Assembly (NCBI GenBank): GCA_015059715.1
Contig: SUZV01000002.1
Location: forward strand, 102,596 to 166,595
Origin: Rikenellaceae bacterium
GTDB taxonomy: Bacteria; Bacteroidota; Bacteroidia; Bacteroidales; Rikenellaceae
Direction of reading: 5' to 3'
DNA length: 64,000 nt
Of this stretch, positions 33,341 through 42,424 are shown piece after piece. The notes beneath the pieces are model-generated. The model saw nothing but the letters and a program-made list of their open reading frames with translations, was not told where the DNA came from and ran no database searches. How positions within the stretch are numbered: the stretch's first letter is position 1; each line of letters starts with the position of its first letter. The position numbers were made by a program, and so were the translations under genes.

Positions 33341-34447
33341 TTATAACTTTAGCTCGTCATACTGCAAGCCCCACGCCTCGGCAACGGGCTTATATACTAC
33401 CCGACCCTCGACAATATTTAAGCCCTTACGCAGCTCCTCATTATCGCGGCATGCCTGCTCCCAACCCTTATCAGCGAGCTGTATCACGTATGGCAGTGTA
33501 GCATTTGTAAGTGCAAGGGTCGATGTATAGGGCACAGCACCTGGTATGTTGGCTACGCAGTAGTGCAGTATACCATCTACATAGTATACTGGGTCCTCGT
33601 GTGTCGTAGGACGCGAGGTTTCGAAGCATCCACCCTGGTCGATAGCAACATCGACCATGACCGTACCTGGCTCCATATCCTTAAGCATATCGCGCGTAAC
33701 GAGCTTAGGAGCCTTGGCACCAGGGATAAGCACCGAGCCGATAACTAAGTCGGCACTCTTAAGCTCCTGACGAATATTATACTCCGACGACATCAACGTC
33801 TTGACATTCTTGGGCATAACATCGGCCAAATAGGTTAGACGTTGAAGTGATATATCGCATATAGTAACATCTGCTCCTGTGCCTGCGGCAGTACGTGCGG
33901 CTGCCGTACCTACAACACCTGCTCCGATAACAAAGACCTTAGCTGGCTTAACTCCCGGCACGCCACCAAGAAGTTTACCTTTGCCACCGCGAGGCTTCTC
34001 AAGGAAGTATCTACCCTCCTGCGTAGACATACGTCCTGCGACCTCTGACATCGGTATTAGCAGAGGTAGCGAGCGGTCCTTGCGCTCGACAGTCTCATAA
34101 GCGCAGCATATAGCTCCACTCTCAATCATCGCCAAGGTTAGCGGCTCGCTGCTGGCAAAGTGGAAGTATGTAAAGACTATCTGACCCTTGCGGATAAGCT
34201 TATACTCAGGAGCTATAGGCTCCTTTACCTTAACTATCATCTCAGCTATGGCATAGATATCCTCAATCGTTGGGAGAATCTTAGCACCCTGAGCTACATA
34301 CTCTTCGTCTTGAAAGCCGCTATTGATGCCTGCGGTAGCCTGCACATATACCTCGTGACCGCGGCGCGTAAGCTCCATTACGCCAGCAGGGGTGAGGGCA
34401 ACACGATTCTCATTGTTCTTAATCTCCTTTGGTACGCCAATAATCAT
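33341..34447 (-). CDS. ald: Alanine dehydrogenase
   Basis: Protein of 368 residues, the usual length. It interconverts L-alanine and pyruvate plus ammonia with NAD. The N-terminus G-V-P-K-E-I-K-N-N-E-N-R-V-A carries the substrate-binding Arg15; Lys74 is visible in V-K-V-K-E-P, and His96 lies in F-H-F-A-S. The Rossmann motif V-I-G-A-G-V-V-G-T-A-A near 172-180 binds NAD. Cytoplasmic. The upstream gap of ~100 bp to the ABC permease gene holds AT-rich DNA with only an imperfect promoter match, so it may be expressed with the exporter operon or alone. Confidence 0.96.
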   Translation of the reverse strand: MIIGVPKEIKNNENRVALTPAGVMELTRRGHEVYVQATAGINSGFQDEEYVAQGAKILPTIEDIYAIAEMIVKVKEPIAPEYKLIRKGQIVFTYFHFASSEPLTLAMIESGAICCAYETVERKDRSLPLLIPMSEVAGRMSTQEGRYFLEKPRGGKGKLLGGVPGVKPAKVFVIGAGVVGTAAARTAAGTGADVTICDISLQRLTYLADVMPKNVKTLMSSEYNIRQELKSADLVIGSVLIPGAKAPKLVTRDMLKDMEPGTVMVDVAIDQGGCFETSRPTTHEDPVYYVDGILHYCVANIPGAVPYTSTLALTNATLPYVIQLADKGWEQACRDNEELRKGLNIVEGRVVYKPVAEAWGLQYDELKL

Positions 34448-34553
34448 AGCTGTAAGTTTTTAAAGTTTTATACATTAGTAGCTCGTAAATTGTAAATATA
34501 CAATTTCCAACTACGAAGTTAATACAAATTTTGAAAATAGATAGTGTTAATCT

Positions 34554-35723
34554 CTATATTTTACGCATCAAACTGTGTTTTTCTGCTACTACGGCACAGA
34601 TGGTATATATAGTCGCCAGCAGGGCAAGCTCTGCTATATCGCCACACACATCGCTAAGTGATGCTCCTGCGGTGCCCACCATAACAAAGGCATCCACAGC
34701 ACTGCTGCTCGGGAATATGCGCCCTAAGAGGTATAACCACTCGGGGAACGCCTCATGCGGGTAGGAGACTCCTGCGAGTAAAAGTATGGGAACAGAGCTC
34801 CATAAGAGCAGCATTAGCGGAGCCTCGCGGCGTTTAAATAGGTGTGAGAGCGCAAGGCCCAAGGCTGAAACAGCGGCTATATATAGAGCCATAAGCACCA
34901 CTACATCGAGAGGCTCGCCAGCGTTAGGAAATCCAAATATTGGCCATATAGTAGATAGTATTATAGTTAAGTTAATGCCATATATTGACATATAGACCAA
35001 CATCTTAGCTATTACACCTTTAATTGCTCTGCGTAGCGAAACCTCTCTATCCGACAGACCTATCCTCTGCCGCCTTGTGCCCACCATAGCAAGGCCGATA
35101 ATCAATGTCTGCTGAATGATGACAACCAAGACCGAGGGCATAACAAACGAGCCATAACCCAATGAGGGATTGTACAGTATATGGCCGTCGTAACTCACGG
35201 CCGAAGCCATAGAGAGTGCAGATGCTTCATCGACACCGTTAGCGACAAGGCGCATAACCTCTGCCGTTGCGCCCTGTGTAAGTATATCCTTTGTCGCCTG
35301 CTCCAGGACTGCGCGATATACGAGTAGATGACTACCATCGAGCATAAGGGCAATGTTTGCTTGAACACCTGCTAAGACATCTTGCTCAAGGCCATTAGGA
35401 ATATAGACAATAGCGTGGACTTTACGCCTAATATATAGATCCTTAGCACTATTTATATCAAATGGTTCGTAGGCAACGCGAGTATTTGGACCAGAGCGTA
35501 ACCCCGAAACTATGCGTCTGCTTGTTGTGGTGTTGTCATTGTCAACAACGGCAATATCGACACACTCGACCACCTCGCGCCCATAAGCAAAGGAGTAAAT
35601 TGTTGTGTATATAAGCATAGCAAATACAATAATTAGCATTGCACCCCCATCAGTAAATACTAACCTTAGCTCATTATGCATGATGCCCAATACACTATCT
35701 TTATCGACTGATTTTAAATTCAT
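34554..35723 (-). CDS. ABC-2 type permease (second of pair)
   Basis: Protein of 389 residues: one N-terminal membrane helix (A-M-L-I-I-V-F-A-M-L-I-Y), a periplasmic domain of about 150 residues with D-N-D-N-T-T, and five helices in the C-terminal half, ending near the G-R-I-F-P-S-S motif. This is the YhhJ/YbhR-type ABC-2 permease seen with HlyD adaptors. It follows the other permease by 13 bp. No nucleotide-binding protein is encoded next to it. Likely exports a drug or lipid-like compound through the TolC-type channel of the same operon. Confidence 0.85.
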   Translation of the reverse strand: MNLKSVDKDSVLGIMHNELRLVFTDGGAMLIIVFAMLIYTTIYSFAYGREVVECVDIAVVDNDNTTTSRRIVSGLRSGPNTRVAYEPFDINSAKDLYIRRKVHAIVYIPNGLEQDVLAGVQANIALMLDGSHLLVYRAVLEQATKDILTQGATAEVMRLVANGVDEASALSMASAVSYDGHILYNPSLGYGSFVMPSVLVVIIQQTLIIGLAMVGTRRQRIGLSDREVSLRRAIKGVIAKMLVYMSIYGINLTIILSTIWPIFGFPNAGEPLDVVVLMALYIAAVSALGLALSHLFKRREAPLMLLLWSSVPILLLAGVSYPHEAFPEWLYLLGRIFPSSSAVDAFVMVGTAGASLSDVCGDIAELALLATIYTICAVVAEKHSLMRKI

Positions 35724-35736
35724 TGTAAACGTTACT

Positions 35737-36909
35737 TTAATCTCTACACCAATACTCTTCGTTACTCACTACCCTACTAAGTCGTCGCCAGACAAGTGGT
35801 AGCAGAAGTGTAAAGAGGGCAAGCGATAGATACTCTTTAATATCATACGACATTGTAACACCGAGCATCGCCTTGTCTACAAATATGTCGCTAAAGTAGG
35901 TCAAGGGAAATAGCCGCGAGAACCACTGTGCTGCCTCGTACATAGCTATCACTGGGAATGTGACACCCGAAAATGTAAAGGCCATAACGGCATATCCACC
36001 CCCGAGCGAGAGACTTAATCGAAGGTTTGCCGTCAGTGCAACTATAGCTATGGCAACTGATTGATATGCAAGTATAAACATTATATTACCTAAGGTTAGC
36101 TCAAGGTAACTTCCTGCGCACTCCATTCCCATAACAATAAAGAGTATAAAGAGTGCGAGGTGTGATACTACAGCCATAGCTATGGTCGTAGGCAACATCT
36201 TTCCGACCACAGCAGCAAGCAGCGAACCATTAGCTGTGCTGAGCCACTTGTGTACTGTGGCATAGCGCAGTTCACGACCAAAGCTAAAGATGGTAGCCAC
36301 CATAACAAATATCACCACACCCATAAACATAAATATCGGAGCAAGATAGTAACCATAGTTCAGATAGGGATTACCAAGGGTGTTGGTCAGTATATTAATT
36401 GGCATTATATCAACCATAGCTTGATTATAGCCTACGCCTATCGACTGTACTCTATTAAGTGCTATCCCCGACGAAAAGGTAAGTATCGCCTGCTGGATAT
36501 CACGCTCGATGACACCACTGGCCGATATGTTTGTACCAGGTAGATAGCACTCTATCTTGGTAGGCACGCCAGCGTATACACTTGACTCAAAGCCTCGGTT
36601 TATATAGAGTATAGCTAATGCCTTAGAATTAAGCATTTGGCTCTCCGCTTGGTCTATAGACTCTGCGCTAAGTGCTATATCGACACCTGGCGTAGCATCT
36701 ATCATAGAGCATAGCTGTCTCGACATTGCACTATTGTCGTTATCGACGACAGTGATGGGCAACTCAGTGATTTTACCATTGTAAAATATAGCCGTAAAGG
36801 TAAGAAGCATAACAATTGGCAGAATGGCAACAACCGAGAGGTAGAGAGGTGATTTTACCACCTCACAAAGCTCTCGTTTAAACACCGATAATATACCTTT
36901 AATCAACAT
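35737..36909 (-). CDS. ABC-2 type permease (first of pair)
   Basis: Protein of 390 residues with the same layout as the next gene: helix ~20-42, periplasmic domain including V-V-D-N-D-N-S-A near 78, then five membrane helices (I-F-M-F-M-G-V-V-I-F-V-M-V near 195 onward). The D-N-D-N motif in both permeases marks them as paralogues, presumably forming a heterodimer. It starts 8 bp downstream of the HlyD gene. Confidence 0.85.
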   Translation of the reverse strand: MLIKGILSVFKRELCEVVKSPLYLSVVAILPIVMLLTFTAIFYNGKITELPITVVDNDNSAMSRQLCSMIDATPGVDIALSAESIDQAESQMLNSKALAILYINRGFESSVYAGVPTKIECYLPGTNISASGVIERDIQQAILTFSSGIALNRVQSIGVGYNQAMVDIMPINILTNTLGNPYLNYGYYLAPIFMFMGVVIFVMVATIFSFGRELRYATVHKWLSTANGSLLAAVVGKMLPTTIAMAVVSHLALFILFIVMGMECAGSYLELTLGNIMFILAYQSVAIAIVALTANLRLSLSLGGGYAVMAFTFSGVTFPVIAMYEAAQWFSRLFPLTYFSDIFVDKAMLGVTMSYDIKEYLSLALFTLLLPLVWRRLSRVVSNEEYWCRD

Positions 36910-36917
36910 ATTGAACG

Positions 36918-37901
36918 CTATAACCTCGCATTGTTTACAACTACACTCATACCTGGCAAAAGCCTACTCTCAGACTCTATTGGCTTAGCCCTTACCTCGA
37001 ATGTACGAATGTCAAAACCACCCCTTGCCCGTGTCGCACTCCATGTAGCAAAGTCGGCCTCGGCAGATATGTAGTATATCTCAAAGTCGAGGTTACGTGC
37101 TAAGGCGGGCACATATCCCGAGAGGTGAGAGCCGAGTGATATCTGCTCCATGTCGCTCTCGCGGATATTAAATGTCGCCCACATGTCTGCTATATCAAGG
37201 ATGATAACAACAGGATAACCCGAGGATATCAACTCGCCTGGCTCGGATACGATGCTCGATATACGGCCCGAGATAGGTGCATATACACGTGCATCGCGAA
37301 GGTAGGAGTCTACCTCGGCAACTGCACCCTGCGCCTCGCGCACCTTAGCAGCCACAGCCTCCTTCTGCTCCTTGGTAGCACCCTCCAACACAAGCTCATA
37401 CTCAGCCTTGGCACTATTTGCCGTAGCCTCCATAGCCTCGTAGTTGGCCAACGCCTCGTCGTATTGCTGGCGCGGCACGACACCCTTGTCGTAGAGATTT
37501 TTGACTCTAATATAGCTCTTCTCGGCCAAATCGCGACCTACGACAGCCTTCTGCCATAGGTTTCTTACCGCCACAACCTGCTCTTTACGAGCACCTCGCT
37601 CTAACTCGCGGCTCATAGCCTCGGCAGCCATCTCCAAAGCTGCCACCTGACGCAGCTTGGCATCTAACTCTGGTGTAGATATAGTGTAAAGGAGCTCGCC
37701 CTGCTCGACATAGTCACCCTCGCTGACGAAGAGCGAATCTATGCGGCCTGCAAGCTTCGACGATGCACGATATGTCCTACACTCGACCACGCCTTGAATT
37801 ATTGGTCTATCTCTGCGAGCTACACAACCCCTAATAATAAATATGGATACTACTAATAGTATCGCTAAAACACTTAATATAATAACAATTTTTCTACTCA
37901 T
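36918..37901 (-). CDS. HlyD family membrane-fusion protein
   Basis: Protein of ~327 residues; the ATG at 37901 is preferred to a TTG at 37910. An N-terminal membrane anchor (I-V-I-I-L-S-V-L-A-I-L-L-V) is followed by the lipoyl half-motif (V-S-E-G-D-Y-V-E-Q-G-E-L-L-Y), a long alpha-hairpin rich in Ala/Glu (residues ~85-200), and the second half-motif R-V-Y-A-P-I-S-G-R-I. It bridges the inner-membrane permeases and the TolC-like channel. Order channel-adaptor-permease-permease shows a complete tripartite exporter apart from the ATPase. Confidence 0.9.
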   Translation of the reverse strand: MSRKIVIILSVLAILLVVSIFIIRGCVARRDRPIIQGVVECRTYRASSKLAGRIDSLFVSEGDYVEQGELLYTISTPELDAKLRQVAALEMAAEAMSRELERGARKEQVVAVRNLWQKAVVGRDLAEKSYIRVKNLYDKGVVPRQQYDEALANYEAMEATANSAKAEYELVLEGATKEQKEAVAAKVREAQGAVAEVDSYLRDARVYAPISGRISSIVSEPGELISSGYPVVIILDIADMWATFNIRESDMEQISLGSHLSGYVPALARNLDFEIYYISAEADFATWSATRARGGFDIRTFEVRAKPIESESRLLPGMSVVVNNARL

Positions 37902-37931
37902 AAATAACAATTTATATGTTTTATATAAACA

Positions 37932-39365
37932 TTATTCTATATCTATTATTCGTCCATAAGTTCTATATTCATTAAAGGTGTTACTAAGGCCAGAGGCCTC
38001 CAATAAGCGTACTAAAGCAATGCACGACCGATAGGCGGCGTTTAGGTATTCGACTCTTGAGGCGGCAAGTTCGGCACAAGCATCCATCAGCTCTGCACCC
38101 GAGGTAATGCCCTCGACAAACCCCTCTTTTATTGCGTTGTAGTAGCTCTTAGCAAACTCTATAGCTCGCTCCGAGCTACTTGCATCATTGAGTGCATCAA
38201 CAAGCGTATAGTACTCTTTATCAATCAGTAGCATCAGGTTGTCTTGAGCATTTTTCACCATCTCTTGCACACTCTCCGCTCTGCTCTTAGCGGCCTGTAC
38301 TCGCCTGATGGTCGATAGGCCATCAAAGAGTGTTATGTTTACGCCAAGACCCACCATCCAACGTGGCACCATATCGCTAAGTTGATAGCTATATACAGCC
38401 CCTCCGCCCATCGCTACAACCTCTGGAAGGAGCGCAGCTCTGGCCAGCTTAACACCCTCCGCAGCAACTCGCTCACCAATCTTAGCCTCTTGAAGTAGCG
38501 GGTTTAGTTTAATGGCTTCATCTCTATAGTAATCAACGTCCTGAATGTTGTTACATAGAAAAATTCTATCTGTCGGATTGACATCACTTCCACCCACTAT
38601 TGAGTTTAAGGCCCTCTGAGCTACAACACTCCTACTTTCGGCCTCGCTAAGGTCGCCAATAGCCTCAGCAAGGCGATACTCCAAGTATGTCACCACGCTA
38701 TGAGCCACAACACCCTCCTCCTCCATAGCCTTGGCATCGGCGAGGTGTTGAGCTACAGCCTTAGCGACCTCATTCCTAACAGCTACCACCTCGCGAGCCA
38801 ATATAACACCAAAATATCGCTCCACAAGCTCGCTAAGCAGGTGCGATTCTGCCGCATTAAGACTCCACCGTGCGGCCTCGTGCTCATCTTTAGCCACCCT
38901 ATTTGCGATATTAATCCGGCCACCTGCGTATATGGGAATAGTTACAGTTGCTCCGATGACCCCAAATGAACGTTTTTGTAGCGTATATCGCCAGTCTGCC
39001 GATGTGATAGGCGTTAATCCCTGGGTTATCAACGAGGCTACACCACTACTTAACATACCATTTGCAACACCCTCTTTTATAAGAGACTCTAACGAGGTGG
39101 TGACAACACCCTTCGCCCCGCCAAGCTCTATATCCACACTACGTTGAAAGAGTGTGTAGCTGCCTACAACATCAATCTTTGGCCAGCGCAGGCCGCGCGT
39201 AGCACGCATATCATTATAGGCAGCATCTACAACATGTTGCTGACTACGTAGTGCATAACTACGCTCAAGCATTGTGGCTATGGCCTCGTCTAGGCTCATA
39301 TCCTGCTGTGCCACGACTCTGCTGAGCATCAAGAGTGATATTAGTGTCAAAATTATATATCTCAT
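37932..39365 (-). CDS. TolC-family outer-membrane efflux protein
   Basis: Protein of 477 residues with a signal peptide (L-I-S-L-L-M-L-S-R-V-V-A-Q) and two repeats of the outer-membrane efflux (OEP) fold: long Ala/Glu-rich helices (E-A-I-A-T-M-L-E-R-S-Y at the start; V-A-A-E-G-V-K-L-A-R-A-A in the second half). It forms the trimeric channel for the exporter. First gene of a four-gene operon (channel, HlyD, two permeases), with 21-30 bp gaps. It is divergent from the porin-like gene at 39516. Confidence 0.92.
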   Translation of the reverse strand: MRYIILTLISLLMLSRVVAQQDMSLDEAIATMLERSYALRSQQHVVDAAYNDMRATRGLRWPKIDVVGSYTLFQRSVDIELGGAKGVVTTSLESLIKEGVANGMLSSGVASLITQGLTPITSADWRYTLQKRSFGVIGATVTIPIYAGGRINIANRVAKDEHEAARWSLNAAESHLLSELVERYFGVILAREVVAVRNEVAKAVAQHLADAKAMEEEGVVAHSVVTYLEYRLAEAIGDLSEAESRSVVAQRALNSIVGGSDVNPTDRIFLCNNIQDVDYYRDEAIKLNPLLQEAKIGERVAAEGVKLARAALLPEVVAMGGGAVYSYQLSDMVPRWMVGLGVNITLFDGLSTIRRVQAAKSRAESVQEMVKNAQDNLMLLIDKEYYTLVDALNDASSSERAIEFAKSYYNAIKEGFVEGITSGAELMDACAELAASRVEYLNAAYRSCIALVRLLEASGLSNTFNEYRTYGRIIDIE

Positions 39366-39515
39366 TGCAAAGTGTTTTAGGCGTACTATCTATCAAATAT
39401 CGCGCACAAACTCACCCTGTCTGGCAAAATGGACCATTAGAGCCTTTGGCACACAACTTGTGTCTGCGCCAGGTAGCTTGCGAGCATATTTTTTATTAAC
39501 TAAAAACTATCTGCT

Positions 39516-40847
39516 ATGAAACAAATTAGACACATCTTGCTGCCATTGTTATGCGCAACAATCACAATGTCGACGCTCTCGGCACAGGGTTTTACCTACT
39601 ATGAGGTAGATGAGTATACGCCTACAATCTATATGGTTACTGTAGGTGATGGTATTCAAGAGTGTGACCCTGAGGAGTCAAGACACCGTATCACAGAGGA
39701 GTTTGCCAAGACGCATAGGCACGGCTTTCAGCAGGCTCACAATCCCCAGTTTATCTTCTCTACGCACAACAACCGCTTTGCTCTCGGTATCGGTGGCATT
39801 GTCACCCTGCGTACAAGCTATGACTTTATGGGGGCAATGGGCAATATCGACTTTATCCCCTACGACATCCCGATGAGTCGTGGTTATGCCAACAAACAGC
39901 GCGTGATGATGGATGCCTCGACATCGCGCATATTCCTCAAAGCGATAATAAATAGCCGTATGCTCGGTAGTGTGCATATATATACCGATATAGACTTTCG
40001 TGGTGGCGAGGCATTTAGCTACATTCCACGTCTAAGGTCGGCATATATCGAGGTGGGAGGGTTTACCATAGGTCGCGATGTCACAACCTTCTGCGATCTA
40101 TCCGCAGCACCACAGACTATTGATTTCCAAGGTCCTAACGCCTATAACTTCGCCTTTAACGAGATGATACGCTACGAGCATAGCTTCCTGCACAACCACC
40201 TCACCGTAGGCGTTGCGGCCGAGATGCCCTCGGTAAATGGTACCTATGGCGAGCACTTCTCGGCCATATACCAGCGTGTGCCCGATGGTATAGCCTACAT
40301 CGAGTATGCGTGGGGCGAGAGGCGCACAAGCCATATCCGCGCCTCGGGTGTTATACGCGATATGTATCTGCACGACAATGTTAATGGTAAGAATACAACA
40401 CAACTCGGCTGGGGTGCGCAGCTAAGTGGACACATAGAGCTCGGTCGTTGGGTAGACCTCTACATGAACGGTGTTTATGGACGAGGCATAACCCCATATA
40501 TTCAGGATCTTGCAGGTGCGCCCTATGATTTTGCCTACAACCCCTCGAATACAAAGGATATGCAGACAATGCCTATGTGGGGGTGGCAGGTTGCAGCACA
40601 GCTTAATATAATCCCAGGTATGATGTGGCTTGCAGGTGGTTACTCCGAGGTGCGACTCGAAGAGCATAACGGCTACCTCTCGGACAACCAGTACCATAAG
40701 GGCAACTACGTCTTTGGCAACGCCTTCTGCAACCTTACACCAAACTTTACCATTGCACTTGAGTATCTGCATGGTGGTCGCGAAGATATGGGAGGCTCAA
40801 AGAGTAGTGCTAACCGCATAAGCATAATGGCGCAGTACAACTTCTGA
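39516..40847 (+). CDS. Porin-like outer-membrane protein
   Basis: Protein of 443 residues with a signal peptide ending S-T-L-S-A-Q. After an N-terminal ~60-residue segment rich in Glu/His (possibly a helical extension) the remainder is a beta-barrel of about 16 strands with aromatic girdles (F-A-L-G-I-G-G-I-V-T-L-R near 88) and a C-terminal Phe in I-S-I-M-A-Q-Y-N-F. It resembles DcaP-like or phosphate-selective-like porins of Bacteroidales. The substrate is unknown. A hairpin follows the stop by 28 bp. Confidence 0.75.
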   Translation: MKQIRHILLPLLCATITMSTLSAQGFTYYEVDEYTPTIYMVTVGDGIQECDPEESRHRITEEFAKTHRHGFQQAHNPQFIFSTHNNRFALGIGGIVTLRTSYDFMGAMGNIDFIPYDIPMSRGYANKQRVMMDASTSRIFLKAIINSRMLGSVHIYTDIDFRGGEAFSYIPRLRSAYIEVGGFTIGRDVTTFCDLSAAPQTIDFQGPNAYNFAFNEMIRYEHSFLHNHLTVGVAAEMPSVNGTYGEHFSAIYQRVPDGIAYIEYAWGERRTSHIRASGVIRDMYLHDNVNGKNTTQLGWGAQLSGHIELGRWVDLYMNGVYGRGITPYIQDLAGAPYDFAYNPSNTKDMQTMPMWGWQVAAQLNIIPGMMWLAGGYSEVRLEEHNGYLSDNQYHKGNYVFGNAFCNLTPNFTIALEYLHGGREDMGGSKSSANRISIMAQYNF

Positions 40848-40874
40848 CAAACAGACGTATAAGTAATGTGTAGG

Positions 40875-40898
40875 CAGCTCCTTCGGGGAGCTGTCGCT
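40875..40898 (+). terminator. Terminator after porin gene
   Basis: CAGCTCC (40875-40881) pairs with GGAGCTG (40887-40893) across a TTCGG loop, followed by TCGCTTTAT. Confidence 0.7.
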
Positions 40899-40975
40899 TT
40901 ATCCCCCTCCCAGCATTGTAATATCCAGTTTTACAGAATAGTTGTTACACATGATGTAAACTACGCACTTTTTAG

Positions 40976-40983
40976 TATATTTG
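40976..40983 (+). promoter_or_regulatory. -7 element for DUF4491 gene
   Basis: TATATTTG, 32 bp before the ATG at 41015; no clear -33 element. Confidence 0.5.
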
Positions 40984-41014
40984 TGGCGTTGAATATAAAA
41001 TATAACAGAGAGTT

Positions 41015-41338
41015 ATGGATCTACACTTTACAGGCTTGATAATTGGTATCGCCACATTTCTAATCATAGGACTCTTCCACCCTATCGTCATTAAGGGCGA
41101 GTACTACTTTGGCGTGAGGATATGGTGGATATTTCTCGTTAGTGGCATCGTTACTGGTATAGCCTCGCTGCTTGTTGAAGATATACTTATCTCGACACTC
41201 TTGGCCGTATGGGCAGCCTCGTCGCTCTGGGGCATAGGCGAACTCTTCGAGCAGCGGCAGCGTGTGGCCAAGGGGTGGTTCCCCTCGCGCCCTGGGGGTA
41301 AGCTGTGGCAGCGTAAGACTAAAGAGGAGTTAGAATAG
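41015..41338 (+). CDS. DUF4491 family membrane protein
   Basis: Protein of 107 residues with three membrane segments (residues ~5-24, 33-53, 56-75) and a basic tail (Q-R-Q-R-V-A-K-G-W-F-P). The motif G-L-F-H-P-I-V-I-K-G-E-Y-Y-F-G is the recognisable DUF4491 core, found widely in Bacteroidota and Firmicutes. Inner membrane; function not known. It has its own promoter element and a terminator directly after the stop. Confidence 0.82.
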   Translation: MDLHFTGLIIGIATFLIIGLFHPIVIKGEYYFGVRIWWIFLVSGIVTGIASLLVEDILISTLLAVWAASSLWGIGELFEQRQRVAKGWFPSRPGGKLWQRKTKEELE

Positions 41339-41340
41339 AA

Positions 41341-41377
41341 AAAAAATGGTTGCAATGTTACATTTGCAGCCATTTTT
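41341..41377 (+). terminator. Terminator hairpin after DUF4491 gene, overlapping a promoter-like element
   Basis: AAAATGGTTGCAA pairs with TTGCAGCCATTTT (one G-U pair) around TGTTACAT, followed by Ts. TACATTTG (41359-41366), a -7 match for the following sigma-factor gene, lies in the loop and 3' arm. Confidence 0.65.
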
Positions 41378-41416
41378 CGTTTATATAAGCAAACAAGCAT
41401 TGAAAACCCCAATATT

Positions 41417-41923
41417 TTGAACACCGAGACAGAGTATATAACCCTTATTACCGAGCTGCGAGATACGCTCTACCGTCTTGCGCGAAGTATCCTTGCAAAT
41501 GATGCTGAGGCAGAGGATGTGGTGCAGGATACGCTGGAGAGGGCGTGGAAACTCCGTACATCGATAGCCGAAAGTGACTATCCTAGAGCCTACGTATGCC
41601 GCATAGCGCACAACATGGCGATAGACCGCTCAAGATATAGAGCGAGGCAGAGTAGCTTTAGTGAACAGATAGCATCGCCAAGCATCTGTGATGGGCGTAG
41701 CACAGCTTCGATAAGCGATATGACCAAGATAACCCTATCGCTTATAAGCAGACTTCCAGAGCGTCAACGGCTGGTGATACATATGCGCGACGTAGAGGGG
41801 TATGAACTTGGCGAGATAGCCTCGATACTTGAGTGCGACGAGACGAGTGTAAGGATGAACCTGTCGAGGGCAAGAAAGAGTATTAGAGAACAACTTTTAA
41901 AGATTATAAACTATGGAGTTTAA
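41417..41923 (+). CDS. ECF-type RNA polymerase sigma factor
   Basis: Protein of 168 residues. Region 2 is seen as L-A-R-S-I-L-A-N-D-A-E-A-E-D-V-V-Q-D near 20-37 and A-Y-V-C-R-I-A-H-N near 55; region 4 as L-P-E-R-Q-R-L-V-I-H-M-R-D near 115 and E-T-S-V-R-M-N-L-S-R-A-R near 143. No in-frame ATG lies before region 2, so the TTG at 41417 is the probable start. It overlaps the next gene, a putative anti-sigma factor, by 11 bp. It likely controls envelope genes, perhaps the beta-barrel protein and DUF4252 gene that follow. Confidence 0.9.
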   Translation: MNTETEYITLITELRDTLYRLARSILANDAEAEDVVQDTLERAWKLRTSIAESDYPRAYVCRIAHNMAIDRSRYRARQSSFSEQIASPSICDGRSTASISDMTKITLSLISRLPERQRLVIHMRDVEGYELGEIASILECDETSVRMNLSRARKSIREQLLKIINYGV

Positions 41924-42395
41924 CGACATTAACAGTATTATAGATAGGTATTTTGATGGCGTTAGCTCACAAGAGGATGAGCAGATATTGGCACGCTATT
42001 TCGACCAGCAGGTTGAGCTACCCGAGGAGCATAGAGCCGTAAAGGCTATGTTCGAGTCATTCGCCGCGTTGCGCACCACATCGCTAACCAAAAGAGACAT
42101 AACAGAGTGTGCCGCACCTCGTGTAATGATAGGTTGGAGAAGACTTGGCAAGGTGGCATCCGTAGCGGCAGCAATATGTGGCATAGCCATAGTTGCGACA
42201 TTGATACTGACTAAGCATAACCAGCAGGCCATATCCACTGACGAACTCATCTGCTATATTGATGGAGTAAGGATAGAGGACCAAATGGTTGCGCGTGCTG
42301 AAACAGAGAGAATTCTCGGAGGTGTATCAAACAATCTTGAACATGCAATGCTCAAGGTATCGCGCATTACAAATATGCCGACATCAAACAAATAA
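41913..42395 (+). CDS. Putative anti-sigma factor
   Basis: Protein of 160 residues with one membrane segment at ~88-107 (V-A-S-V-A-A-A-I-C-G-I-A-I-V-A-T-L-I-L). The N-terminal ~80 residues resemble the cytoplasmic part of Bacteroidota anti-sigma proteins (I-I-D-R-Y-F-D-G-V-S-S-Q-E-D-E near 9-23). The short C-terminal periplasmic part is not a FecR domain. Overlap with the sigma gene supports the pairing; sequence similarity alone is weak. Confidence 0.72.
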   Translation: MEFNDINSIIDRYFDGVSSQEDEQILARYFDQQVELPEEHRAVKAMFESFAALRTTSLTKRDITECAAPRVMIGWRRLGKVASVAAAICGIAIVATLILTKHNQQAISTDELICYIDGVRIEDQMVARAETERILGGVSNNLEHAMLKVSRITNMPTSNK

Positions 42396-42424
42396 TGACT
42401 TTAAACAAACTAAACTAAAACACT

